Assembly (NCBI GenBank): GCA_033557835.1
Contig: JAWQRO010000124.1
Span: forward strand, 1-54,084
Direction: 5' to 3'
Length of the DNA: 54,084 nucleotides
From: Helochares maculicollis
Lineage: Eukaryota; Arthropoda; Insecta; Coleoptera; Hydrophilidae
Made by a program: the position numbers and the translations under genes
Notes under the pieces: model-generated
What the model saw: the letters and a program-made list of their open reading frames with translations, nothing else
What the model was told of the DNA's origin: nothing
The model's database searches: none
Shown: positions 23,786 through 35,739 of the stretch, in pieces
How positions within the stretch are numbered: position 1 is the first letter of the stretch
Layout of the letters: every line of letters starts with the position of its first letter

Positions 23786-24326
23786 ATATGTATTTTATAC
23801 TGAATAAATGATGGAAATCTGCCACCGGTATCCCACATCAAAAACCTAAGTGTTACATTCGGCAGTAAATTAATTTTCAGCTTATAGGTAACACTATGAG
23901 AAAGGCACTAATTATGCTAAGCTTCCTTATGAAATCATTGGCCGCCTTTCATAGCATAAAGGCTATTAAGTCCTTACATCATGCGTTTTTACATAGTCTG
24001 TTGTCATATATGTCAAATATATGAGGGCCAGAATTTTAAGTATAATATCAACTGGGGCGGGACGTGCAATCAAAAATTTTAGATTTTCATATTAAGGAAA
24101 TTGTATTATTGATTCATTCGCAGATTATGTGAAGTTGTATACGCAATTCTGTGTGATATTTTTGGCCCACCACTATAGGGGGCCCGATCTGCTCGCTCTA
24201 TATAAGCTGATTAACGGAAAATACGATAGTCTAGGGCTATTTCGGATCCTCCAACAGTACCGCACATATCATGCGAAATGCACAACTGTTTTTGAAGTCC
24301 TAAAGAAACAACAACTTTGGTTTTAA
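23786..24326 (+). mobile_element. Non-LTR retrotransposon relic, C-terminal end of reverse transcriptase
   Basis: Plus-strand frames, interrupted by frameshifts and stops, read in the right order for the end of a Jockey/CR1-type reverse transcriptase. First comes VSHIKNLSVTFGSKLIFS (23829-23882), matching the conserved I-K-x-LGV-x-F-D-x-x-L-x-F block. Then, in another frame, RKALIMLSFLMKS, AIKSLHHAFLHSLLSYMSNI and a stop before GPEF, where members have L-x-Y-x-x-x-I-W-x-P. Finally, within 24129-24326, PDLLALYKLINGKYDS matches the D-L-x-x-LYKL-x-NG-x-x-D-x tail block. It is truncated at the 5' end, as is usual for these elements. Strongly decayed. Confidence 0.75.
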
Positions 24327-24524
24327 TTCCCAATATTGGGAATAATGAAGATAAACGAAAAATTATCTGACATTAACATTTTAGTGCCACTCTTCCTGGT
24401 TACAAGTATGCTCTAAAATAGTTACCTTTAAAGAGTATTGTTTAAGTTGATTGTTTTATAGAAATATAAAATCACTATAAACAAGAACCAAATATTTCTA
24501 GGTAAAAATATTCGATTTCTTGTG

Positions 24525-24590
24525 CGTTTCTCTTATAAATACCCGAAGATTTATGGAGAGTTTACTTGTAGAGAAAATATAAGAGAAACG
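24525..24590. repeat. Perfect 13-bp inverted repeat, 40-base loop
   Basis: CGTTTCTCTTATA (24525-24537) is exactly complementary to TATAAGAGAAACG (24578-24590). Outer flanks pair only weakly. It could be the ends of a very short element or a hairpin-forming transcript. No target duplication is evident. Confidence 0.6.
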
Positions 24591-26520
24591 TTGTGAATTC
24601 GCAGACTATCATTACCAAATGATGGCATTCTATTATGTAAAGTAGTTCTGAGTAGTATTAAATAATTATGCAATGTTTTGTAGGCTGTTACGACAAAAGA
24701 TACTTACTGATAGTAACTGTAAAATAAATTGTGTACAATTAAATCAAGTCAATTAGAAAAAATGCATTTATTGTAGCGTTGTAAATTGATTATAGACAAT
24801 GTAATTTATTGCTTTTAGTTCCTTGATAGATCAGTCGGTAATTTATTCAGGAATATATTCAAAGTGGATTCACTGTGAACATTATGTTTTTTTACAGCTT
24901 AACCTCTGTGATTTGTTTCGCCAAAACTCAAAAATCAGGTAAGTCGACAAAGTATTAGATTTGTAGACCAACTTTAGGTTCTACATATTTAAATTTAGAA
25001 AAGATTTTATTTAATTTATTTCAGACCTAAAATTATATCGTTGTATGAAAATATAATATCAAATATTTGAGACCATAAAAATAAATACCGCATTTATCAT
25101 TTTGTTGGGCATTACTCTTTGTTACAGAAAATTATGATTTATAAATTTTATTCGCTTTATCGAAACTAAAACGTTCGCAGTGAATCTTATGCATCCAATA
25201 TGAAGAAATAATCATTTCATAAAACGAATGAATAGGAGACAGTTATTCAACGATATAATTTCCTGTTCGTAAAGAGGACCGCAGTCAAATCATATTTCAA
25301 GTCTTAAATTTTACCAGGCAGAAGATATTTCATAAAATTTTTACGTCTACGTAAATATTTTGGCTACGGCAAATTTTATTATACTTTTATAGCTTCAAGT
25401 CGCCATCATCAGTTGCTACGTCCCGAGAGCATAACCGGCACCTGCCTTGAAGGTATTGTGATAAAGCGATATCCGTGAAAGCGATAACCATGTCGCTTTC
25501 AACTGTGACAACAGATACTCAATTCTTTCGAAGGTTGGAGCCGGAGCTTAGACAATTCAGATTATTCTTGATGCTCGGTCGGGTTGTAAAATCGAAAAGT
25601 CAAAGATAAAAAGACTAACTTTAATAAAAATTTCAATAAAGGCTTTTGGGACAGTTTTAGGATTGACAATGTGTTTTTATTTAGTGAAATTAAGAAAATA
25701 AATCTTTCAGGCTATGTAGCTATTGAGCGATATGGCTCATTTCATTGTAGTTAACTAAAATCTTTGGTACATCTGAACTAAGCTTTACATATTTACAAGA
25801 CGATACTGAATCACAGCTTAAATATTTTCACACCAATTGAGTTGATACCGTCCTCCATCAGCTTTAAGATAACACTTGTGCGTACAAAGATAAAAAAAAA
25901 CTTCGTTTTAATTATGATTTATACAGTAATACTTGGTGTAACAAAATCTCAATTTTGGTTGATGAAGAGATAAGTATGTTTACATAAAATATTGTAAACA
26001 AACAATAATATGTTTATAAAAGAAACAGAAAGATCAAGAAAGATGATTTATAGCAACGAGAGCCTCGTGCCTGGGTCTCCTGTCATATTGTGTGTGAGTG
26101 GTGTATTTTTAGAAGCCTTGTAGAGGAGAACTCTAGCAGACGACACGCACAGAGAGAAAATTGCTACTTATCAGCTCAAGCTGGAGCCAATTACGGAGTC
26201 TTGGAAATTCTGGAAACGAAATTGAGATTAGAAAGACAGAGTTGGGGGTTTATTAGATTCAGTTGCAAACGTCGACAAGGCGGAAACGACCGTTTTTTCT
26301 CAATATCTCTGGCTATGAAGGTAATTAATGAAGCCATCGAATTCCCAAAATAAAAATCAATTTAGTATCCAAAATTATACTTTTACATTAGATGATTAAA
26401 GAGCCTTACGTAAAAGTGATTATTTATTACTTTGAGATCTACTTTCATTACCCACTGAAACACCAGAAAATCCTAATTAACGTTATTAAAAACATCCAGG
26501 TTTAGCATTTGATCCCTTGA
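24591..26520. other. Non-coding stretch, no gene recognised
   Basis: Mostly AT-rich. It contains a small perfect hairpin, GAAAGCGA and TCGCTTTC (25477-25500, 8-base loop). The plus-strand frame at 26090-26353 (87 codons) has no family motif and no supporting splice context. Confidence 0.45.
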
Positions 26521-26524
26521 TACA

Positions 26525-26725
26525 AAGTCGGATTGAATGAAATGGGGAGGGGTGCAGGAGGTGGATAAGATGAGGGAGTAAAGGCGATGAAAAGGTGCGG
26601 GCGGAGGATTATGTGGAGAAGTTGATAAGGTATAAGAGAGAAGTGCGAAGTGTATATAGCGAAATATGATGAGGGAGGGAGATGGTGGAGGAGAGGAACA
26701 ACGGCCAAAGAGCAGAAGGGCGCCT
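26525..26725 (+). other. Purine-rich, pyrimidine-poor tract
   Basis: Over about 200 bases the plus strand is overwhelmingly A and G, with many GGAG, GAGG and GAGAG motifs (for example GATGAGGGAGGGAGATGG near 26667). This explains the long open minus-strand frames here (26473-26874 and 26502-26744), which translate to Pro, Ser, Leu and Phe-rich low-complexity text and are not genes. Confidence 0.75.
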
Positions 26726-28985
26726 CGACGGGGAATAAAATCAAATTCTTCAGAGAAAACGTGAAAATGTAGCCGCGGGCATGAAATTTCCTGCTTCTCT
26801 GTATTTACACATAAATATCCCAATCGAATTTCAAGCTCGCTTCTACTACACAAGAAAGCCCAGGCAAGCAGCACACAAACGCACTAGTACCAACACACGC
26901 CATCTAAAATCTCTGTTTAGATTTCAGTTAGCAAGCAGTCAGTGCCGGCAACCTGACGGCTATATTACTTCCGGTTGACCGCGCGTTACAGTGTACGAAC
27001 TGCAAATAAATGAAATCTAGGGGTTAGATGTGGGGTTAAATATAGTGGTTAGACGTGCTGCATGCCTAAGGGTTAACTAATAGCATTTGCGATTCTACAC
27101 TATGTATACGCGTTTTAATGGCTCACCTAATGGGGGTTGCATTCTTGTCTTATTCATGCAATATACGGATAGATTGGATTTAAACGGTTTTCGAATGGCA
27201 ATGGATACCAGTCAGCAACTTCAACGAAACCAATTTTCATAACGAACTAACGAACATATAATTACACACGCTAAGGTCATAAATATAAGCATAAAAATCT
27301 GTCGCGTCGAATATCACGGGGAATTCGATACACATCAAGAATTAGAAATTTGAGGCACACATGGTTCGTCATTAGGGGTAAAACGCAAAGGGGCGGCAAT
27401 TAGCGGGGTTGCCAGGGAATGCTGGGAATTCCGCCGGAAATGCCGGCGTGCACTGTCACACAGCCACTCAGTTAGGTGGTGCAAAGTGTGCCATTCTTCC
27501 CCCAGCATTTAGGGGACGCTGAGGGCAACAAGGATGCAGACCGTCTGGGATTCAGCTAAAGCGAGACGGGTTGAAACATCGTTTTCAATTTGATATCATA
27601 GTTTGTTTGTGTCAAAATATTATGTTTGAGTTATAAATTGATTTCGTACGGTACTTATTATTTCATTGCTGCAGGAAGATACGTCGCGAATGGGGTGGTT
27701 AAGATGCATAAAATCACCTATTCGCGATCAAACATCGATTAAATTGGTTTTGTTTTTGTTTGGCTTTACAGAGGCAATTTAGACTGTTGTTTACCAATGC
27801 TGGGATCATTCTGTTGAAGAGTCAAATAAAATGGGCTTTTGTTCTACTATACTAGGACGTTTTTATTTTTATAGCAGCTACCTTACGTATGGTTAACTAT
27901 TGTTTTTAAGAATTTATTTTGTGTTTAACATTTAATATTATTTTTACGACTAACTAGACATATTATGTTTAGGTTGATTTTTATCTCAGTTTAGTATTCA
28001 CAAAGATCGTACCCAGAAATGAACTACTTGTTTCATGCAGTATATATACCACATTCATGTTGATAGGGAGGGATAACTTAAACCAAAATTATAAAATTGT
28101 TCAAAATATTATATTTTTTGATCTGTTCATGTTGTGGATTCGAGTAATGGATTTATGTTAATAGTTTGAAGCCGAGTTCTACAAAGGCAAGTTAAGCCTC
28201 AGTTAACGTATTCTTACTCTATTTAGAGCTTATAGAACTTTCGTTAGCGACACTAAAGAAGTGTATGCGTAATGTAATGTAAAACTTATAATATAAAACG
28301 ACTTGAGAAATAAAATATAAAAAATATGAACGTATTTATCTATTTGGTAACTGGAAAGTAAATGAGCCGTGAAGCCAATCCCAAAGGCATACTAAGAGAA
28401 TATATATTGTAAAAATTCAACAGTACAAATCCTATTTTATTATTAATAAGCTACGCTTTTATAAATATAATCTGTTTTGACAATTTCGGTTGAACTGAAG
28501 GGTTTCTAAAAACTTAAAATAAATTTACCTTTATTTAATACACGTTGTTTCGAATTTTCTCAATGCTTTCACAGTGGCTATGTCTTAAAAACTATTTATA
28601 CATATAGAATAAAAAAATAGTTAAAAAATATGTTTTTGGGATTTTTTATTATGCATTTAAGATGTTTGTAGAAATAAAGTTATACGTTATTGAAACTTAA
28701 TAGGTTAAATTTTCGACGAAAGTATTTGAAACATGGTTTGCTAAACGTATTGCCTTTAGTAAGAAATTCTTTTGCAATAATAAGTGCTTTTTTCAATAAA
28801 ATCTAGTCACTTCATTTTTTCTTTAGCAAAATTGTTGTATAACATGGTAACCCTTATTCAAAATTGATCCAATTATTAGTTCCGGTATTACATTTTTGTT
28901 TTTACATTTGATGCAAAACATTTAGGCCGTATGTGTCCGCATTAAAATCCACTTTTTCTTTGTTTTATAATTTTGTTATCCTATT
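26726..28985. other. Non-coding stretch including a GC-rich block
   Basis: About 27370-27560 is clearly richer in G and C than its flanks, with CpGs and no long frame (GGAATTCCGCCGGAAATGCC near 27425). It is unlike a transposon relic and could be conserved regulatory or transcribed non-coding DNA. From 27600 to 28985 the DNA is AT-rich with nothing recognised. Confidence 0.4.
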
Positions 28986-28989
28986 TTGT

Positions 28990-29947
28990 TGTTCTTCCAC
29001 CTCCCACTGTAGTATTAACGTGGCATGTAGATAACATCAATACATCTTTTCAACTTTAGTTTAATACCTTACTTGAGATGTTTTCGCTATCTTTTACTAA
29101 TGAGCCATATACATCAATTTTACTTTGAATAAAATAATTTGCTAATAATATGTTGCACAAAGTTATCATTAATTATTAATTACTCTTCATTAAGAACTTC
29201 TCTCACAAAGATGGCAGAACTGATCCACATTTGTCTAAACTAGGCAGTTTTGTTTATTGTCGACAATGAGTTTTAAGTAAGTGTATATAAATACATATAA
29301 AGAACAGAGTTTATAAATATTTACCTCGTATTTATGAGCTTTAGTAGGGTTACATTGCTAAATTTTCAAACGACCGCGAAAAGTATCACTGACAATAATC
29401 TCTTCTGGTGAATTAATATTTTTGACATTAGTCATAGCTTTATCAATTAGCGATTGAACTTTGTAAGTTTGAGATATAAATACATTGTTGTATAAACTAT
29501 TACTACAAAGCGGTAAAATGGAATAATTTGCTCAAATCGATTGTATGAATTGTTTGTTTCATAAATAAAAGGATAATATATTGGATTAATTTTCCAATAG
29601 AACTCGATGCGTAGATAATTTATAATGCTCTTGAACGCTATTGTTTCTACAAACATGCACTCTGGTAGAATGCCGATCTTTTATCTATGTATGTGACCAC
29701 AAACTGCAAAATATCGTCGAGTATAATTGCTGAAAATATATTACGTTGATTTCATATTGTCGAGCGATATTCTATCTGTGCAAAACAAAATTGTCTTGTA
29801 AAGAGTAGTTGGTTGAGCTTCTGGATATTGTTTCATCATTCTAGAGAAACGCAATTTATTAATATCAGTTGGCGGTTTTCTTCGCTGAGTGTCATTTTTA
29901 TCAGAATCATTGTGTTTGAATGATTTATCAAGATCAAAATTGGGATT
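28990..29947 (-). mobile_element. Decayed piggyBac-family transposase
   Basis: Minus-strand frames read in piggyBac order. An acidic N-terminal run (29947-29880) comes first. DRISLDNMKST and NYTRRYFAV follow, then INYLRIEFYW (YW near 29593) and NRFEQI (29522-29539). LIDKAM and the catalytic-loop block SDTFRGRLK (29363-29393) come next, then NPTKAHKYE (29325-29351), resembling the family's F-x-GR and Y-x-P-x-K-x-x-K-x-G pattern. Next is DNF with its conserved Asp (29159-29167), with CIWLISKR and RKHLK downstream (family: DN-x-x-TS, then GT-x-R-x-NR-x-x-LP). Last is VLMLSTCH (about 29020-29043; family V-x-x-LST-x-H). Stops and frame changes occur throughout, for example between FRGRLK and NPTK, so it is a pseudogene. 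Terminal repeats and a TTAA target were not identified. Confidence 0.75.
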
Positions 29948-32182
29948 ATCAATACTATGGTCGCTCTATAATAGTTACGATTACTAAATTAATTCACGTG
30001 ATCTACAAAATATTCTAATTATACCTCTACTATCTACTTCTTGGCATCCACATCTTTTTTTGTATACGTTAAAAACTGAAAAAAAAATGTATATTTACGG
30101 GAAATAAATTTTAAATTAATTCTATTTAACATTTGCAACTCGGTTTCAGTAAAAACAATCAAAATGTTTGTTGCAATAGAAAGATCAATGAGCTACAAAT
30201 ATTATTGCAATGAAAAGAAGAAATGATCTTACGTCAACTAAAAAATATTTTATATTTTAAAAAGTTTGTGATATGTTATACAAGAACAATATAACAACAA
30301 ATATATTCGTTTATATATTACATATGTGTTGGACATGCCTATAAAAGATGAGAAAATTACCAAATAAAAAATGTTCTCTATAAAAGACAAATATTTTATT
30401 TTGTAAACAATTTTATTATTTTGCAATAAATTCGCAGTGCAATTAACGTTTTAATTTTGTACAGTGAATGTAGTAATACTAATCTAATCTTTAACCTAAA
30501 ATACTATTCACTCATTCAAAATCTAGAAGAGCTTCAGTTTGGTTAAAGAAAGAAAACCTATATTTTATTTAATGGCGTAAAATAAATACAGGATGTGGTC
30601 TTTTCTACAAATAAGTTTAAAATCATATGTTTTTGGAACAGTTTAATGGGTGTACAAATAGAAAGCTGTTGATTTTTTACTAGGGAATTATCATGTCGGA
30701 AACTAAGTAGTTGACTATGTAAATGTGAATACAATGTCGTAACATTTTTATGGCACTACATCATATTTAGTAATGATAAAATAACATTTTATTAAGATAT
30801 AGAGGTTCATACCACGCAAAATAATTTACTTTACAAGCGAAATGCATTAAAACCGAAGTCATTACCGGGTTATAAGGGTTTATTTCAGAGTTTGCCTCTT
30901 GTCTAGGCAGTTATCACCGCAGTTTCATGGAGTAATCTATCGGTAAGGAACAACAGGACTTCCATACATCCCAACATATGTACGTGTGTGTATGCAGTTA
31001 TGTATATACGTATACATGGATATGTTTGGATAGATGTCACCGTGCACAGACACACTCGCAAATTCGATTGTGTGTAAAAGGAGCTTGTTAATAAATTATG
31101 AAGTGTTTGCGCAGCTGTTTAACGGGCTGTAATGACAATCGCAAATTATTCGCACACTTTCGATGTTTTCAGACCGGACAAATAAGCACGCATGATAAAT
31201 GTATACGCGAGCAAATGTTTACGATTCTGGCCATCCCCGTAATTAATACAGATGGTACAGTTGCGTCAACTACCCCAGCAATGACAACGGAATTAATAAA
31301 ATTGATAAAGTGAGGATTTTGCTACGCTTTGGCAGTTTTTGTTTTGCTTTGATTTTTTGATGTAACTTATACCCTTATTTATTCGATGCTTTTTTTAAAC
31401 TGAACGAGATACTATTCTAGATACTAACACAGAAATTGTTTTCCTGCCAAATGCAAGCTGGCATTACATTTCTAATTAAGTGTGCCACATCTATTTTACT
31501 ATTATTATACAGCCATCCAGTAAAGTTATTATTTTCTTTGGAAAAAGGTAGGATATTTACATTCTGCTCATCTGCTTCATCTTTGAGCTAACAATGAAAT
31601 TAACAGTTAATCCAAGCAATTTTCTTCCCATAAGAAATATTTTTATGAACATTTATTTTGCCCACACATATAAGAAAATAACAAAATCTGATATTTGCAG
31701 TTGTTTCTTGAAGCATAATTAGGTAGCTTATTTTCATTAAGCAAACTTGTATTGCCCAGCTTCTAGAGTGTATTTTATTGTAATTGAAAATAAAATTCAG
31801 TAGGAAATATTCTACACTAAGAACAAGTGATGTATAGTAAACATTATATTTACAAGTGATTGCTGTATAAAATTAAATTGAATATTTTCTACTTACTTAA
31901 TGAATATAGTTAAGCTAAGTGAAAATTAATGTAGATATGAGTGGATGATGAAATTTGGCTTCGGATATTCTATGGTTAAGCAGTAATAAATTATAATACC
32001 AAGCCCTAAAGCGACCTATTGGATTTTACTAAAAGAGCTCCACTGATCTGAAGTAATCTTATAATTCATACAGTCATACACTATACGTATGATATTAAAT
32101 TTATTTCTAACATACCTACGCAATTGCCTTATTGTATAAATTATTAGAGTATATATATAATATAATGATAGTGCTGCATAAA
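29948..32182. other. Non-coding stretch, no gene recognised
   Basis: AT-rich. ACAGGATGTGG near 30589 weakly recalls the ACAGGGTGT element ends seen elsewhere but could not be extended. Around 30960-31020 there is degenerate GT/TA alternation. The plus-strand frame 31098-31313 has no motif. Confidence 0.45.
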
Positions 32183-32378
32183 TCAATCAAAATGTAAGTC
32201 TCTTGATATGAAAAAGAAATGCAAAAATGACTTCTTCAACATAAAAGATTTTATTACACTACACTCTTCGTTGGACTTCACAATATCACCGTGTAATTTA
32301 TTGAATATAAGGGGCGGACATTTATAAAATTTGGTACCCTTAAACCTTGAAGCTTGGGACTTTTGCAACTTACTATAA
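32183..32378 (-). mobile_element. Probable non-LTR retrotransposon C-terminal fragment
   Basis: The minus-strand frame reads RFKGTKFYKC, then IFNKLHGDI, then SVIKSFMLKKSFL. The extreme C-terminus of many Jockey-type reverse transcriptases has G-x-x-x-(Y/F)-N-x-LP-x-x-I followed about 15 residues later by FK-x-x-L-x-x-(F/Y)L. The order and spacing fit, but the central LP is LH here. No convincing reverse transcriptase was found just upstream, so the call rests on this short block. Confidence 0.35.
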
Positions 32379-35300
32379 TTATAACATTTAATTTGTTAAT
32401 AAGATACGGATTCCAAAACTTGCGTGCCTCTTTGTTAATAGTGTCATATACTCTAAACTGTAGGTAATAAATTTAAAAATAGCCTAAATAAGTTTGATAG
32501 TAATAATGTTATACAACGAAAAGGATTGTGGATATTTTATCAGTGCGTTATATCTTCCTCAGAGTATCAACAGAGTCAACAGTTACCTCCACTAATATAA
32601 AGTGTTTGCAGCAGATATCCCATAATATGGTACTTAATGAATTTTAATACACTTGAAATAGTACTGCCGATAATCAAACTGCCTAAAGGCTTTCAAACTA
32701 CTCTATTTATATCAGCCAGACACACAGACGTTCAAAAAAATGATGTAAAATAATATGTTCTTAAGCATTCTCTGACTTGCAACTAAATTGCTTCTACTAA
32801 TTTGCCAAATACGAAGCTTAGAAGCAAAAAAACTAAATAGTTTATAGCTCCTCAAGCAAAATAATCATAATTAAAAATCGTCGACGGCATAGATTTTTAA
32901 AATTATTTAAAAACAGGAAAATTAAAAAACACCTCTCGCCAATAGCAAAATATAGCTATTACACATTTTCCAACTCCGTCACTTAGTTTTAAATATTGAT
33001 AAATGAGAAATAACGATGTTGAAAAATATGTTGTTAAAAACGCACTAGTAAAAAGCTTGTAAGAGCAGTAATTTTCAACAAAGCCTCGAATAATGAGTTC
33101 GTGAATGGATGTTCCAGGGAGACAGTTGATGAAGATGCTTCAAAGTATGATTTACTGCTTCTCCCCCAGGCGTTTGTTATTTACATACAATTTAAAACAT
33201 ATTAGGAAGGTCAAAGAAAACCAATAAAAGTTCTCGGTGCAGCTTCGTTTGTTTGATTTAAGCCATCAAACCGACAAATTCAAATTGTTTCGAATAATTA
33301 TTCTATTTCGAATTCTAGCCTCCGGCCTCAAAGCCATTAAAGGAGGAATAAAAATGTTAGAGAGTATATGTGATGGTATTATTGCTGCGAATAATAATTT
33401 GGTGGAGTCGTGAAAGATTGAAATGATAACCTACAATTTTGTAGATGTGCATGTGTTACGTTGATATCTTCCCTATGATTACGGCTTTGTTTGCTGAAGC
33501 GTCTATGCTGAGTGCTCAATTTTACTTTTATTTATACGAGCAAATATTGTTCATATATTTTCTCGTGCATGATCCTTTCCAAGAAGGTCCTATTACTCAA
33601 TTTTACTTAGTTTTAAAAATTGTATTATAGTAATTTTCTACTTTTTCAGTTAATAATATTTAATATCATAATAAGGAACTGAAGAGTGCTTAAGCGAAAG
33701 CTGTTCTTAAAGTTAGTCATACGATTTATTCAATAAATTAAAAAACATTACGTCACTGCCCTCATCAAAATTAACTTAAACTTTGCTAGGACCATTAAAG
33801 TCAACAACAAGTTTCAGGAAGTTCGATAAGTAGTTTCTGCTCGTGCAAATGAAACATGTGTTTTGAATATCAGATAAATCATCCGAATTTGATAGTTCAG
33901 AAGAGCACTAGCTGTGATTCATAGTTGCCATTACCAGTGGAAATTTACTTGAGTAGCGGGACCATTAGAGAAGAGAGCTTTCTCGTACAATACTAAGAAT
34001 ACTCTTGTATAGTTTTTCACAAAGTGAATCAGGATTGCAAACGCTTTATCACTTTTATGTTCATCTCATTCCATGCCAGCATTATATAATCCTGTGCGTA
34101 AGATCTCGCTTCGTTTACTTTCCCATTTCGTGGATTTATTACCCTGGCTGTTGATTTTTCCAGTTCATGTTACATTAAAGCCTTTCAATTTTCGCCTGTA
34201 ATTGTTCCTCCAGCTTTTTTACGCGAAGCGCATTTTCACACATATGTTTTCTTGCTACGTTAAGCCCCCATGCGGAAATTGTTCTTTGTTGTCAAACAGG
34301 CGCAAATTCCCAACACGTTCACGCTTTATTTCGTAAATGACGTTGAAATTTTTAAGGACATGAAGAAAACATACGAGCTAATTTCAAAGGACTCCCAAAA
34401 GAAAGTCTTACGTCTTTATTACCGCAAAAAAGTTAAATGAACTAATATAAGATCTAGGTGAAGTGTAAAATGCTACCTTGATTAAATTTTTCCCAAGAGA
34501 AACGCAGCTTCCCCATTTCCAGTTTCATTCAAGGGAAAAGGAGAGAAAATATGGGCCTCATAAAAAGGAGTGTAACGAACTCTGTGGGAATTCAGATTTT
34601 TGATTAATAATTATGAAAATAGGCAGTTTTCGTTTACGGCTTGTAATACGCGTGGCATTAAAAGCGCTTACATGTGCTTCATTTTAGTTCAGTTTCAGTT
34701 GCAATTGGCATTGCACCCATTTAGATAAGAACTAAGAAGGGCCGGAAAGGACAATGTCCCTCCCAACTTTGGTTGTAAAGCAAGTGGGCAAGGGTCTTGA
34801 AGATCTTGTAAGCCTCACGTGCTGTATAGTTCTCCCTGGACCAAAGTGGTTTGCTTGTAGCATCAAAGTTTAATTCTGGGTGCAGGAACGTGTTACCGGG
34901 ATGCGAGGAAATCAATTTGAGCAGGACATAATGCATTTGCGGAGGGACTTTTACTGTTATAGGAACGATGCGGGCGGTGATAAACAGAAGTGAAGCTGGC
35001 ATTTAAGAGGAGCACGTGCTACGGCTCTCTCATGTTAATTGTAGAGCATCGCAACTACGAAGGAAGATGTGAATTTGCTGAAGCCGTCGTGGCGTCAGCG
35101 TCGGGAGTCATTCTACATGCATCTCATGGGATACACGGAGCTTAAATGAAGGTTTTGCACATGCTTAAGGGTGTCTGACACTGAATTAGTGGCCTTTGTT
35201 ATCAACTACTTGTGTGTTGTGTACTGTATGCAATCGTAGAGACGAGACTTGTTGACCAAATTTGCTGTTGATGGTTTGAGGGTACTTTTAGTGTCGTTGG

Positions 35301-35676
35301 TAAGGTAAATTTATCTCCACTAAGGCGAGTATGCTAGACTTAGATACATATGTAATATTGTAACACTATAGATAACAAATACTGCGGATTTATTGAATCT
35401 ATCGTATTTTATTGCACACTTAGATGAAACGAATTTACTGTTAAGAATATCATATATATTTATCTGTAAATATCAAAGTCAAGCAAAATCAATTCGAGCC
35501 AGTTCTTAGAAGGGTGACCGCACAAAAATATAGTACGTACCAGTCAATATCTAGAATTATACAATAAAGCCAATACGAACCAGCTGCACCTCCACCTCTT
35601 GTCGAAGGTTAAGAATTTGAACAAGGTGTTTAATTCATTTGTAAAATGTTTTTACGTCAAATAGAAGAACCCATAC

Positions 35677-35680
<4 letters not shown>
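32379..35680. other. Non-coding stretch, no gene recognised
   Basis: AT-rich to about 34000, then less AT-rich from about 34060 to 35340. In that part a minus-strand frame of 93 codons (34721-35002) looks protein-like but has a stop directly before its ATG and no recognisable motif. No transposon motif was seen. Confidence 0.4.

Positions 35681-35730
<50 letters not shown>
35681..35730. repeat. (AT)n microsatellite
   Basis: Twenty-five uninterrupted AT units, followed by an imperfect ACACATATATAT tail. The copy number is probably variable and may be mis-assembled. Confidence 0.97.

Positions 35731-35739
<9 letters not shown>

Noticed and set aside
26473..26874. 133-codon minus-strand frame
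   Set aside because: It is the pyrimidine complement of a purine tract, which removes stop codons. The translation is low-complexity Pro/Ser/Leu text.
30955..30985. Minus-strand W-x-x-W-x-x-C pattern resembling a thrombospondin type 1 start
   Set aside because: No following CGGG or R-x-R-x-C pattern and no exon boundaries. A chance match while searching for the missing unc-5 exons.
34721..35002. 93-codon minus-strand frame with protein-like composition
   Set aside because: A stop lies directly before the ATG, no domain is recognised, and no splice or promoter context supports it. It sits in a less AT-rich patch where long frames arise by chance.
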